From positions 17,140,159 through 17,204,158 of the forward strand of contig NC_081217.1 of the NCBI RefSeq assembly GCF_902713425.1: a stretch of DNA of 64,000 nt, in the 5' to 3' direction. Origin of the DNA: Acipenser ruthenus. Lineage: Eukaryota > Chordata > Actinopteri > Acipenseriformes > Acipenseridae. The position numbers and the translations under genes are program-made. A model generated the notes under the pieces. That model was not told the origin of the DNA, searched no databases, and saw only the letters and a list, made by a program, of their open reading frames with translations. Within the stretch, counting starts at the first letter, position 1. Each line of letters begins with the position of its first letter. Positions 11,801 to 23,349 of this stretch are shown one piece after another.

Positions 11801-14800
11801 ATCAGCTACTCCAGCTCTCTGGCTGACCCCTCCTACCTCGTCTGGCTGTGTGTCTGGAACGCACACTTCTGCAGCAGCGAGGATGCCAGCCCTCTCGTCG
11901 TGAGTCACCGGCCCCGCAAACAGCCACCCGCCAAAACAAAAGATCATTCAATGAGTGTTGCGCTGTGCACTGACGCTCCTGCGTGAAGCGTTGTGCGCTG
12001 AACTGCAGTCAGCCCTCAGGAGTCTTTTCAGAAGCATTTTTAGTTAGGAAGCACGGCAAATAACGATCGGACCGAATCCTACAAGAACACATTATAATAT
12101 CCAACAGGCATGAAGTGAAATTAGGAACATGCTGAGTATCCCTTTAAGAGGATCCAGTGAGGTCTGTTAGGCTGAAGGCTCTTTGGGTTTGGTTGGGGTC
12201 GGGCTCTGACACTGTTTGTTTTATTGACAGGCTCCGGTCGAAGTCGCTGGACGAGAGAACAGTGTCATCTTCCACAATGTTACAGCCGTGCCCTGCCTGT
12301 GCGTTCGGGTGAGTAACGAGCCTGTCTCCACCCCACACAGTGCGCTTCATAACAGCTGGCAGTGTCACAGACAGAAGCCGGGCACAATCTGACCAATGCC
12401 TTTCAAATAAAAGGGTCCCAGCTGTTTGCAGGTGTAGTTTCAGCACTGCAGACCTGTACCCAGGTCTAGGAAAGAGAACTCAGAACTGCAGAGCTGGCAT
12501 CAGGATGGGATCAGTGGGATCAGATGATGTTAAATTCATTTAGACAGGCTGTTATGTATAAGGTATCCAGCCATAGGACCATGTGGTTATAATACTAGCC
12601 AAGAAGAAGTGAGTCGGGTTGAGAGGTTAAAACAACAGGCTGAGAGCCAGATGACCCCCCAGCCCCCCAATTCATCCCCTCTGTCTCACTGCAGGTCATC
12701 TCCAAGATGTCCGGTCCGCACCATGAGGGTCAGGACTGCCCCTTCAGGGGTAAGAGCTACTGGGGTACACTATAATAAAGAGGTCCGCGTGACTCGCATA
12801 GTTAAAGCAAGGCTGCTTGGAGTCATGCAAGTGCGCTTTGGATCCTGGTCTCCTCCTTCACAATACTGGTCAGGTTCCCAGGCTGGGCCGTCCTGTCCTT
12901 CCCTCCGAGTTTCGCTGGCCTGGTCAAATCTGTTGCTTGTTTTCTGTGAGTGAAAAGAGGTGATTGTTTAGACACTGGGATGGAAAGTGAGGCCACATTT
13001 GAATTTTGCATCTCAAACTGGGTAGAAAGAAGAGGTCTGCTTTTTTTTGTATCATGCATCATACAAAATAGGTCTGTTTTTTAAAGTCTATGACTCTGTC
13101 TTGACATCATTAAATACAACAGGAATGCAGTGGGGAGGTCTGTGATAGCGCAGGGTTACGAGTTCAGGGTAGCGGTATTAAGATCCTCCCTCCCTGTCTC
13201 CCCAGCCCATTTCCACCTGGATGTGAAGGTACAGCCTGGACCCCGCTCTCTGCTCCTGCAGCTCTCCGGGTTCCCCAGGCCCTGCTCCCTTCTGCTTCAG
13301 GCTCTACTGCTCCACACGGACCGGAGCTCGGGACTGCTCATCAACCTCACCCAGCCACAGAACATACTGGTACAGCACCCTCACACACCCAGCAGAGCTG
13401 CCTGCCTCTCACCAGCCTCTCTGATTCTTTGATTATATCTGCCTGTCTGCTGGTGTGTCTCTCTTCCCTGTTTATTCTACATGTCAAATCTGCCTGTGTG
13501 TCTGTCAGCTTGTTTTTCTTGCTTCTCAGTCTGTGTGTGTGTGTGTGCCGGTCCCCTGGTAAGTCTCTCTCTAACGTTTCTGTTCCCTCTGTCAGGTATC
13601 TGGTCCCCATTCTCAGGAGTTCCCCCTGCCTCCCTCTCTGCTGTACAGCTGGCCTGTCTGCATTAAGGTGAGTGGTATTGTTTTAAATGAGTTGTGGTTC
13701 AAACCTGCCCCTGGGGTTCTTGTGATAGCACAGGAAGCCCTGCCTTGAGCGTGGCTGTAGAAATGATCTGGGCTCGATCTCTTGCAGGTTTGGTCGGAGA
13801 ATATCTACACAGTGCCTGAGAGAATTCACTGCACCAGCCCCGGTACGAACAGGAGTCTTCACATCATTTAAGATTAAGCATTTTGCTTTTGTAGTATCTT
13901 CAGAGAGCTGTCAAGCTTCATCTTTGTTTATTGTGTATGGTATGCTCCTTATAAAAGCGTACCATAGTAAAAGCCTTGCAAAGTGTAATAAAGCACAGTG
14001 AAAGCATGCTATAGGTAAGCATTGTAAAGCACAGATATGGTAAAGCATATTAAAAAAACATGACAGATCATGGTAAACTAAATGCATAGTAAATGTATAG
14101 TTTAACCCCGGGCAAAGTCTGGCATAAACTGGAAAATGACTGTGTGAATATACCATGGTAATTCTGTATAAGAGGCAAGGCGTGTGCAAGGGTGAGTGTT
14201 TGTCTTGAGAGATTAATAAATAGATAAATGAAAGCGAACAGGCTTCTCTAAATGATCCCTCACAGAGACTCTCCCGCTCACATATTGTGATCTGGAGGAC
14301 ATGCAGATGAGTGGAAGCAGGGTAGGACTTGTCAAGTGAACGTTCTGGCTGCCCTTCTAGCGTTGGGCTGTCGGCTTTTGAAGTTTCAAATGTGTTTGGT
14401 GATTAAATCCAGCAAACACGACAATGTTTTGCTCTTCAAAGTCTCTCTACCCTCCCAATAGGGCAGTGGCATTCCTATTCTGAGCTGTGTCTCTGTCTGA
14501 TCCTCTCCTTCTCAGTGGTGGCAGGCCAGACTGGTTCCAGGTGGTTTGGAGTTCTGCCCCTCTCCTTGGTGCTGGTTACCGTCGCAGTGTGCCTGCTTCT
14601 GCACTGGAAGTGTGAGTATAGAGAGTGCAGGTGCAGAGTCACTGTAGAGGATCTTCTGAGAGGGGAATGCTGGGGAGGGTTATTGGAGATGGAGGTTTCC
14701 ATTAGCTGAAGATTGCATCAACAGCGTCTCAATGAATGCCAGAGGATTACAAAAAGAAAGATGCAAATGATTACTGAACAGCAGTTCAGCATACCCTCTA

Positions 14801-17800
14801 TATAACACGCTGCACCACTTTGAAAGCTGCTTGTGTTTGGGGTTTAGCCAGTTGTTGGTCTCCCTACAAATAAAAGATTCCAGAAACGTGCTTTAACCCT
14901 TTCCTGCATGGCATCCTCAATGGGGATGGATAAAATAAACTCCCTTTTAGTCTTTATAATATGAAAGACGCAAGTGCATCATAGCCTCATAGGAGGATGC
15001 TATTTTTCCCCGTATAAAGCAGTGGAAAAAAATTGAAAACACGTTCAATGAAAAATAATATTTATTTTGTGTCCAAAACTACTTTTTTGGATGGGTTAAA
15101 ATCATATGATGGATATTTGTCAAGGTCACCTTCCCACATGGAGAACAAGTAAAGTCATTCAAATGAACAAGTTTGCAAACTTCAGGCATGTTCTCAGCAT
15201 GGGGACCTGAACTCCACACAGCTCTTCATATTCACCTGAGCTCCACACAGCTCTTCATGTTCACCTGAGCTCCACACAGCTCTTCATGTTCACCTGAACT
15301 CCACACAGCTCTTCATATTCACCTGAGCTCCACACAGCTCTTCATGTTCACCTGAGCTCCACACAGCTCTTCATATTCACCTGAGCTCCACATAGCTCTT
15401 CATGTTCACCTGAGCTCCACACATCTCTTCATGTTCTCAGCATGGGGACCTGAGCTCCTCACAGCTCTTCATGTTCACATGAACTCCACACAGCTCTTCA
15501 TATTCAACTGAACTCCACACAGCTCTTCATATTCACCTGAACTCCACACAGCTCTTCATATTCACCTGAGCTCCACACAGCTCTTCATATTCACCTGAGC
15601 TCCACACAGCTCTTCATGTTCAACTGAGCTCCACACAGCTTTTCATGTTCTCAGCATGGGGGCCTGAGCTCCACACAGCTCTTCATATTCACCTGAGCTC
15701 CACATAGCTCTTCATGTTCACCTGAGCTCCACACATCTCTTCATGTTCTCAGCATGGGGACCTGAACTCCACACAGCTCTTCATATTCACCTGAGCTCCA
15801 CACAGCTCTTCATGTTCACCTGAGCTCCACACATCTCTTCATGTTCTCAGCATGGGGACCTGAACTCCACACAGCTCTTCATATTCACCTGAGCTCCACA
15901 TAGCTCTTCATGTTCACCTGAGCTCCACACATCTCTTCATGTTCTCAGCATGGGGACCTGAGCTCCTCACAGCTCTTCATGTTCACCTGAACTCCACACA
16001 GCTCTTCATATTCACCTGAGCTCCACACAGCTCTTCATATTCACCTGAGCTCCACACAGCTCTTCATGTTCACCTGAGCTCCACACAGCTCTTCATGTTC
16101 TCAGCATGGGGACCTGAGCTCCTCACAGCTCTTCATGTTCACCTGAGCTCCACACAGCTTTTCATGTTCACCTGGGCTCCACACAGCTTTTCATGTTCAC
16201 CTGAGCTCCACACAGCTCTTCATGTTCTCAGCATGGGGACCTGAGCTCCACACAGCTCTTCATATTCACCTGAGCTCCACACAGCTCTTCATGTTCTCAG
16301 CATGGGGACCTGAGCTTCACACAGCTCTTCATGTTCTCAGCATGGGGGCCTGAGCTCCACACAGCTCTTCATGTTCTCAGCATGGGGGCCTGAGCTCCAC
16401 ACAGCTCTTCATGTTCTCAGCATGGATACCTGAGCTCCACACAGCTCTTCATGTTCTCAGCATGGGGACCTGAACTCCTCACAGCTCTTCATGTTCTCCA
16501 TATGGGGACCTGAGCTCCTCACAGCTCTTCATGTTCTCAGCATGGATACCTGAGCTCCACACAGCTCTTCATGTTCTCAGCATGGGGACCTGAGCTCCAC
16601 ACAGCTCTTCATGTTCTCAGCATGGGGGCCTGAGCTCCACACAGCTCTTCATGTTCACCTGAGCTCCTCACAGCTCTTCATGTTCTCAGCATGGGACCTG
16701 AGCTCCTCACAACTCTTCATGTTCTCAGCATGGGGACCTGAGCTCCACACAGTTCTTCATGTTCTCAGCATGGATACCTGAGCTCTACACAGTTCTTCAT
16801 GTTCTCAGCATGGGGACCTGAGCTCCACACAGCTCTTCATGTTCTCAGCATGGGGGCCTGAGCTCCACACAGCTCTTCATGTTCACCTGAGCTCCTCACA
16901 GCTCTTCATGTTCTCAGCATGGGGACCTGAGCTCCTCACAACTCTTCATGTTCTCAGCATGGGGACCTGAGCTCCACACAGCTCTTCATATTCACCTGAG
17001 CTCCACACAGCTCTTCATGTTCTCAGCATGGGGACCTGAGCTTCACACAGCTCTTCATGTTCTCAGCATGGGGGCCTGAGCTCCACACAGCTCTTCATGT
17101 TCTCAGCATGGGGGCCTGAGCTCCACACAGCTCTTCATGTTCTCAGCATGGATACCTGAGCTCCACACAGCTCTTCATGTTCTCAGCATGGGGACCTGAA
17201 CTCCTCACAGCTCTTCATGTTCTCCATATGGGGACCTGAGCTCCTCACAGCTCTTCATGTTCTCAGCATGGATACCTGAGCTCCACACAGCTCTTCATGT
17301 TCTCAGCATGGGGACCTGAGCTCCACACAGCTCTTCATGTTCTCAGCATGGGGGCCTGAGCTCCACACAGCTCTTCATGTTCACCTGAGCTCCTCACAGC
17401 TCTTCATGTTCTCAGCATGGGGGCCTGAGCTCCACACAGCTCTTCATGTTCTCAGCATGGATACCTGAGCTCCACACAGCTCTTCATGTTCTCAGCATGG
17501 GGACCTGAGCTCCTCACAGCTCTTCATGTTCACCTGAGCTCCACACAGCTTTTCATGTTCACCTGGGCTCCACACAGCTTTTCATGTTCACCTGAGCTCC
17601 ACACAGCTCTTCATGTTCTCAGCATGGGGACCTGAGCTCCACACAGCTCTTCATATTCACCTGAGCTCCACACAGCTCTTCATGTTCTCAGCATGGGGAC
17701 CTGAGCTTCACACAGCTCTTCATGTTCTCAGCATGGGGGCCTGAGCTCCACACAGCTCTTCATGTTCTCAGCATGGGGGCCTGAGCTCCACACAGCTCTT

Positions 17801-20800
17801 CATGTTCTCAGCATGGATACCTGAGCTCCACACAGCTCTTCATGTTCTCAGCATGGGGACCTGAACTCCTCACAGCTCTTCATGTTCTCCATATGGGGAC
17901 CTGAGCTCCTCACAGCTCTTCATGTTCTCAGCATGGATACCTGAGCTCCACACAGCTCTTCATGTTCTCAGCATGGGGACCTGAGCTCCACACAGCTCTT
18001 CATGTTCTCAGCATGGGGGCCTGAGCTCCACACAGCTCTTCATGTTCACCTGAGCTCCTCACAGCTCTTCATGTTCTCAGCATGGGACCTGAGCTCCTCA
18101 CAACTCTTCATGTTCTCAGCATGGGGACCTGAGCTCCACACAGTTCTTCATGTTCTCAGCATGGATACCTGAGCTCTACACAGTTCTTCATGTTCTCAGC
18201 ATGGGGACCTGAGCTCCACACAGCTCTTCATGTTCTCAGCATGGGGGCCTGAGCTCCACACAGCTCTTCATGTTCACCTGAGCTCCTCACAGCTCTTCAT
18301 GTTCTCAGCATGGGGACCTGAGCTCCTCACAACTCTTCATGTTCTCAGCATGGGGACCTGAGCTCCACACAGCTCTTCATATTCACCTGAGCTCCACACA
18401 GCTCTTCATGTTCTCAGCATGGGGACCTGAGCTTCACACAGCTCTTCATGTTCTCAGCATGGGGGCCTGAGCTCCACACAGCTCTTCATGTTCTCAGCAT
18501 GGGGGCCTGAGCTCCACACAGCTCTTCATGTTCTCAGCATGGATACCTGAGCTCCACACAGCTCTTCATGTTCTCAGCATGGGGACCTGAACTCCTCACA
18601 GCTCTTCATGTTCTCCATATGGGGACCTGAGCTCCTCACAGCTCTTCATGTTCTCAGCATGGATACCTGAGCTCCACACAGCTCTTCATGTTCTCAGCAT
18701 GGGGACCTGAGCTCCACACAGCTCTTCATGTTCTCAGCATGGGGGCCTGAGCTCCACACAGCTCTTCATGTTCACCTGAGCTCCTCACAGCTCTTCATGT
18801 TCTCAGCATGGGACCTGAGCTCCTCACAACTCTTCATGTTCTCAGCATGGGGACCTGAGCTCCACACAGCTCTTCATGTTCTCAGCATGGATACCTGAGC
18901 TCCACACAGTTCTTCATGTTCTCAGCATGGGGACCTGAGCTCCACACAGCTCTTCATGTTCTCAGCATGGGGGCCTGAGCTCCACACAGCTCTTCATGTT
19001 CACCTGAGCTCCTCACAGCTCTTCATGTTCTCAGCATGGGGACCTGAGCTCCTCACAACTCTTCATGTTCTCAGCATGGGGGCCTGAGCTCCACACAGTT
19101 CTTCATGTTCTCAGCATGGATACCTGAGCTTCACACAGCTCTTCATGTTCTCAGCATGGGGACCTGAGCTCCACACAGCTCTTCATGTTCTCAGCATGGG
19201 GGCCTGAGCTCCACACAGCTCTTCATGTTCTCAGCATGGATACCTGAGCTTCACACAGCTCTTCATGTTCTCAGCATGGGGACCTGAACTCCTCACAACT
19301 CTTCATGTTCTCAGCATGGGGACCTGAGCTCCACACAGTTCTTCATGTTCTCAGCATGGATACCTGAGCTTCACACAGCTCTTCATGTTCTCAGCATGGG
19401 GACCTGAGCTCCTCACAGCTCTTCATGTTCTCAGCATGGGGACCTGCGCTCCACACAGCTCTTCATGTTCACCTGAGCTCCACACAGCTCTTCATGTTCA
19501 CCTGAGCTCCTTACAGCTCTTCATGTTCTCAGCATGGGGACCTGAGCTCCTCACAACTCTTCATATTCTCAGCATGGGGACCTGAGCTCCACACAGTTCT
19601 TCATGTTCTCAGCATGGATACCTGAGCTTCACACAGCTCTTCATGTTCTCAGCATGGGGACCTGAGCTCCTCACAGCTCTTCATGTTCTCAGCATGGGGA
19701 CCTGCGCTCCACACAGCTCTTCATGTTCACCTGAGCTCCTCACAGCTCTTCATGTTCTCAGCATGGGGACCTGAGCTCCACACAGCTCTTCTTTTGCATG
19801 TATCTGCCCTGGGACCCTTCACTGAAACACACAGGATTAGGTTCTCTAGAGCAGGATCCACCCTTCACACATAGGGGTGTAATGAGTCATGGCGTAGTGA
19901 TGAATCGTGATGCAGTGAACGAGAGCACAGCAAAGCTCATTGCAGTTCACCGAATGATTCAATTGAAGAATAAGTGAGTTATATGGTTGGTATGGATACA
20001 TACCCTCCCGGTCTCAATTCATCTTTTTTCATTAAATGATCATTTGATCTTAATATGCATCATACAAGCAGTCAGTCTTGACCATCACATGTATCATGAT
20101 ACAGACCCTGTTGTGACCTGCATATCGTGGGACATGTTGTATCGTTACACTAGTGTATCATTATACCCCTATTGATGAAGTCATCCTTTCTTTTTATTTC
20201 CACAGACAAGCGAAAGTCCAGACTGTGCTGGGAGCTCCAGAGAGAGAACATGCATCTCCAGCAGCATGTCCCCTCAGGTGATTTTCACTAGAAGAATGCT
20301 CCTATAGCTATCAAGCACGGCAAATACCAATCAAAGCAGAGGCAACAGAGAATCATGCAGAACACGCACACTGCAGGGATGGAAATAAGACTCCCATTGC
20401 ATAGCAGTTTGATCTATTCCTGGTCTTACTATGCGTTTAATAAGACTCACCTGAGCTTGTTACCTACACACTGTGGCTAAGCAAGCTTGTATTAAAATCT
20501 AGAATGGGTCAAACTGAAATGCAACAGGAGTCTTATTTCCATCCCTGCACAGACACATGTATTAAAATGTAGTTGTGCCTCTCCACACCCAGTGTCTGTC
20601 TGACTGTCTGTCTGCTTCCACAGTGCGTGTGCTGCTGCTCTGCTCCTGGGATCACCCCTTCTTCCAGGCTGTGGTGGAGTCCCTGGCCCTCTTCCTGCGT
20701 GAGGAGTGTCGCTGTCACATGGCCCTGGATATGTGGGACCGCCGTGGCATAGCGAAGCTGGGCCCCGTGGCATGGCTGAGTGAGCAGCTGGCCGTGGCTG

Positions 20801-21522
20801 ACAGGGTGGTTCTTGTGTGGTCCAGAGGAGCCTCCCTAAAGTGGGAAGCATGGAGATCGGGGCTGGAGGGGGGACCCGGCTTGATGGAGCCCGAGTTTGG
20901 GGACCTGTTCACCCCGGGACTGCTCCACTCTATCGACAGCTACCTGCGGAGCGGCAAGGGCAGGGTCTCTGTGGTGTGCTTCGACTCGGACAGCTCTCGT
21001 TCCGGGATACCCAGCTGCTTCAGGGACGAGCATGTTCACAGCCTGATATCTGGCGCCGGGAAGTTTGTACAGAAGCTAAGCCACGTCAAGGTGGATTTCA
21101 GGAGGACAGAGTCTGGGCAGAAGCTGCAGAGCAAGCTGAAGGAGTTCAAGGAGTATCAGAGACACTCTCCCACGTGGTTCGAGGACTGGCACCAGGGACT
21201 GCAGGGCGCAGGGCTTCCCAAAACCACACAAGACCCAAGCAAGGAGAGGCGCAACAGTGCTCTTCTACATGGCTCTGAGTCCGAGGAAACAGCCTTGGAG
21301 GACGCTAGCTGTTCCAGCAGCACAGGCCAGGCTGAAGAGGGGGAGATAGTGGAGATAGCAGAGATAGCGCTGCCACCTGGACAGATTGAAAACCCTCCTC
21401 TGCAGAGATACCTGTCTGTGTCCTCTGGGTACGGCAGTCTTTCTCTCCCAGAATCCAGACTCCTTCCTCCCAAACCTGAGCCGTTTCAGGACAAGGAGCT
21501 GGGGGCCCACGTGGCTTGTTGA
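7749..21522 (+). CDS. Interleukin-17 receptor family member (SEFIR-domain receptor)
   Basis: Fifteen coding exons: 7749-7916, 8706-8730, 9121-9243, 9522-9640, 11303-11417, 11544-11591, 11760-11899, 12231-12308, 12695-12749, 13206-13369, 13596-13667, 13788-13842, 14516-14611, 20206-20277 and 20624-21522. All phases agree and give 742 aa. A signal peptide (1 to about 25) leads a cysteine-rich ectodomain with several N-glycosylation sequons. It has IL17R-type motifs: LPDCENPLM, CLCVRV...DCPF, and VCIKVWSENIYTVPERIHC. One membrane helix (about 397-416, WFGVLPLSLVLVTVAVCLLL) is followed by a SEFIR domain in the last exon (from residue 444: VLLLCSWDHPFF, ALDMWDRRGIAKLGPVAWL, VVLVWSRGA). SEFIR recruits Act1/TRAF3IP2 in IL-17 signalling to NF-kB. 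The long two-part ectodomain resembles IL17RC/IL17RE, but the segment after SEFIR (TWFEDW, then SSGYGSLSLPE) recalls IL17RA. The family is sure and the subtype is not. Confidence 0.88.
8085..8165 (+). repeat. Half copy of palindromic MITE family A
   Basis: It carries the right arm of family A (CATAGTAAAACCAGGAATGG...GGGAGTCTTATT) in intron 1 of the receptor gene; the left arm is missing. Confidence 0.65.
8225..8500 (+). repeat. Probable dispersed SINE-like repeat
   Basis: It contains 'CTCCCGAGTGGGGGGTGAGC' followed by 'AATAATTGGCTATTCCAAA' and an A/T-rich end. I remember this combination as a common dispersed repeat in fish DNA. No terminal structure could be fixed, so family and borders are uncertain. 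Confidence 0.4.
8745..8816. repeat. Compound (CA)n(TA)n microsatellite
   Basis: About 27 CA units pass directly into about 8 TA units just after the 25-bp exon 2 donor of the receptor gene. Confidence 0.9.
9931..11265 (-). mobile_element. CACTA/EnSpm-like DNA transposon with long inverted repeats
   Basis: Near-identical inverted arms of about 150 bp (left 9931-10084, right 11106-11265) flank one internal reading frame. The left end reads CACTATGTAAC and the right end, read inward, CACCGTGTAAC. A TAA trinucleotide lies immediately outside both ends (9928-9930 and 11266-11268). CACTA-type ends with a 3-bp target duplication are the hallmark of the EnSpm/CACTA superfamily, so I infer that assignment. 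Arms differ mainly in an A/T run, so insertion is recent. It lies in the receptor intron between exons 4 and 5, in antisense. Confidence 0.6.
10184..10915 (-). CDS. Uncharacterised transposon-encoded protein, probably N-terminally truncated
   Basis: This 243-aa frame is the only one inside the CACTA-like element. It has GLQCGFTKFPCYLCLWDSR (a CxxC pair that could bind metal), KVLMPPLHIKLGLMKQFV, FLGNHKAENYVE and EEQGERFHQDILDFE...YQGQYNENMMGDYIW. I remember very similar 'uncharacterised' proteins from arthropods, cnidarians and fish, where the frame is longer at the front. Here the frame upstream of the ATG continues as GIKVIGDFK before a stop, so the N-terminal part looks lost and the copy is probably not autonomous. 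The function is unknown to me; a transposase or transposase-linked role is inferred only from its place between the arms. Confidence 0.6.
   Translation of the reverse strand: MVTFLMGLQCGFTKFPCYLCLWDSRDTKVHYHRRDWPQRTKFSVGRNNVKREPLVDPRKVLMPPLHIKLGLMKQFVRALDKESAAFKYLQDFFPKLSEAKVKAGVFVGPQIKKILECNEFPKKLTSKEKAAWNSFVAVVRGFLGNHKAENYVELVETLVKNYGTMGCRMSLKVHILDAHLDKFKENMGAYSEEQGERFHQDILDFECRYQGQYNENMMGDYIWGLIRESDLQYNRKSRKTTHF
13930..14110. repeat. Degenerate short tandem repeat (ATAGTAAAGCA-like)
   Basis: Many imperfect copies of motifs such as ACCATAGTAAA, AATAAAGCACAG and GGTAAAGCATA lie in the intron after exon 12. It is diverged and of no recognised family. Confidence 0.5.
15187..19792. repeat. 4.6-kb minisatellite with higher-order units
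   Basis: The array mixes two related monomers. One is 29 bp (CACCTGAGCTCCACACAGCT + CTTCATGTT). The other is 40 bp, the same core preceded by CTCAGCATGGGGAC instead of CAC. Early copies are mostly 29-mers, later ones mostly 40-mers. A diagnostic variant (TCTCCATATGGGGACC) recurs at 16495, 17221, 17886 and 18612, and a 'CATATTCACCTGAG' variant at 16261, 16987, 17652 and 18379. Both give spacings of 726, 665 and about 726 bp, so blocks of roughly 0.7 kb have themselves been duplicated about four times. The array fills most of the intron between the membrane exon and the juxtamembrane exon of the IL-17 receptor gene. Confidence 0.95.
20373..20549. mobile_element. Palindromic MITE family A, full copy
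   Basis: It begins CAGGGATGGAAATAAGACTCC and ends with the inverted form GGAGTCTTATTTCCATCCCTG. Inner arms are TTTGATC-ATTCCTGGT and the inverse. The centre carries ACCTGAGCTTGTTACCTACA. It is about 177 bp, sits just upstream of the last exon of the receptor gene, and serves as the best local reference for this family. Confidence 0.85.
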
Positions 21523-21658
21523 AGGATCATCATTTATCACAACCCATTCTGAGGATTTTTGTATTTTTTTACATTTTTAACATTTGCCTGTAACCCTGGC
21601 CTCTTGTTACAGTCACTGAAAGACATATATGTATGTAATGTAAATAATTGAAACATTT

Positions 21659-21664
21659 AATAAA
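21659..21664 (+). terminator. Polyadenylation signal of the IL-17 receptor gene
   Basis: AATAAA lies 137 bp after the stop codon, followed by a T-rich stretch. It is the first canonical signal downstream and implies a short 3' UTR. Confidence 0.6.
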
Positions 21665-21699
21665 GATCTCTATGTTTTTAAATGACAGGTTATGTTATT

Positions 21700-22626
21700 T
21701 GTAGATGTGCCAAACAGAATATTGTAAAAATCAGTTCCCCGTTAAGCTGCATTGCTTTTCCCTTTTATTCTGATGATCTTTTTTATCTTGGAAGTGTTAC
21801 ATTCGATCCTACTTAAGAGATCTCTGTCTATACGGGGCTGGTAATCGCGTAAATATTTTCATATTGTTTATTTACCTTTTCAATGTGGTGCATTCCTTCA
21901 GTTTTGCCTTTTTTTAAAGCCAGATGTTCTCTGAGAAAGTTCTGTGGTCAACCACAACTGTGTGGCAGTGCCTAGCTGCACAGCTTCTAATTGGATGCAA
22001 GTTCTGAGGTTTCTGAGGTCTGTCTGTGTTATTATGGTCGGGACAGTCCTGATTTCCTAGCAAGCGTCCCGCGTCCCGATGCATATGAAGAAAGTCCCGA
22101 TATTGACCCATAGAAAAAAAATGTATTGTGCACAGTAGAGTTAGTGTAAACCACACGCTGTGCTCTTCATGCGGCTGACACGTCTGCTGATCACTGAAGG
22201 TAAGAACGCTTCATTGTGTCTAAATGTTGGAAAGTATGCAGCAGGTGTATCAAGTTGCCAGCTGTTTGCATCAGTGTAGTTCCTCTACATGTTTCATCAG
22301 GCCAGGACTGTTGTAAAACGAACAAGGGCTTGTTTTCAGTGGCGCTGTGCCACACCGCATGCACACACCTGCAGCAATCTTCAACCGTTCTGTCTCTTTG
22401 CTTTGCTTCTGGTGACGCTGGTTTGATCACTGTTGCATACAGGAATATACAGGATGGTGATCAAAACTTACACCTGAGAGCCAGTGTGTGTTTCAGAGCC
22501 AGTGCTGGCTGTGATAGTGGGGGTGGATACAGCTGATAATAGGACCGAGATCAAACTACCACATAAAGAGTCTTTTATAACTTACATTCGCTTGTTATCA
22601 GTATCTGCTTTACAAATCTGCAGAAT
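21700..22626. other. Intergenic DNA before the LTR element
   Basis: Between the receptor's poly(A) signal and the retroelement I recognise no exon, RNA gene or repeat family. Confidence 0.5.
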
Positions 22627-22631
22627 GGGTG

Positions 22632-23224
22632 TGTGAGGCGTGTGAGTAATAATGGAATTTCCAGACAGTACTTTACGTGTAAAAAAAGTTTTTCTTTATT
22701 AATATTTACACGGAAAAAAAAACAAACAAAAGAAGGATGTGAGGGAGGGCGTGCTGGAGAAACAAAACGAAAGGATCGGAAGCTTCCTAGTCCTCTTCGT
22801 GATGTGCTGAATAAAACAAAAGAAAAAGAATCAAAACCAAGAGAACAACGTGAGTAAAGCTTCCGACCGTGAAAAATAAAAACAACAAGAACCCGGCACT
22901 GATTCTCTCCCTCCAGCCTTTCCTCCGCCTACACTTTGTGGGACCAACCCCGGACACAGTAGCACGTTCCCTTTAGTATGCAAAGCCCCGCCCCGGTAGT
23001 CAGTGGAACACCAATTCCAACTGACAGGTGTCCTTGAACCTCACGTGACTCCAGTGGCTGGAATTTACATACTCGTACTTCCGCCCCTCACCAAGGTGCC
23101 GCCCCTCATAAAGATGACTTTCGTCATGGTCACGAGATCTTGGTAAGGGAAGTCCCGAGTTGGTTTGATACCTTCTACTGTCGGGAGGCTGAATTACAGA
23201 CCGAAACCCCTTTGACTCATCACA
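22632..23224 (-). repeat. 3' LTR of the Gmr1-like element
   Basis: A long terminal repeat of 593 bp (the downstream copy, as the element reads leftward). A purine-rich tract at about 23225-23237 (GAGGGGTGGGATA on the minus strand) adjoins it and fits the plus-strand primer site. Confidence 0.93.
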
Positions 23225-23349
23225 TATCCCACCCCTCAGAGTGGAGCCGAAGGAACACTCGGAAACCTCTAACCCCCCCTTTTTCCCCCCCTCCCGGGAA
23301 AAAAAATCAGCGTTTTGGTGTAACTTACCCGCACGATGCCTTATTTGAA

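Noticed and set aside
15187-19792. The regular array considered as a CRISPR or a coding repeat
   Set aside because: Monomers abut without unique spacers and reading frames through it are broken often; the host is a vertebrate. It is a minisatellite.
20817-21278. A 153-aa frame overlapping the last receptor exon
   Set aside because: It is another frame of the same exon; the SEFIR frame has all the domain motifs.
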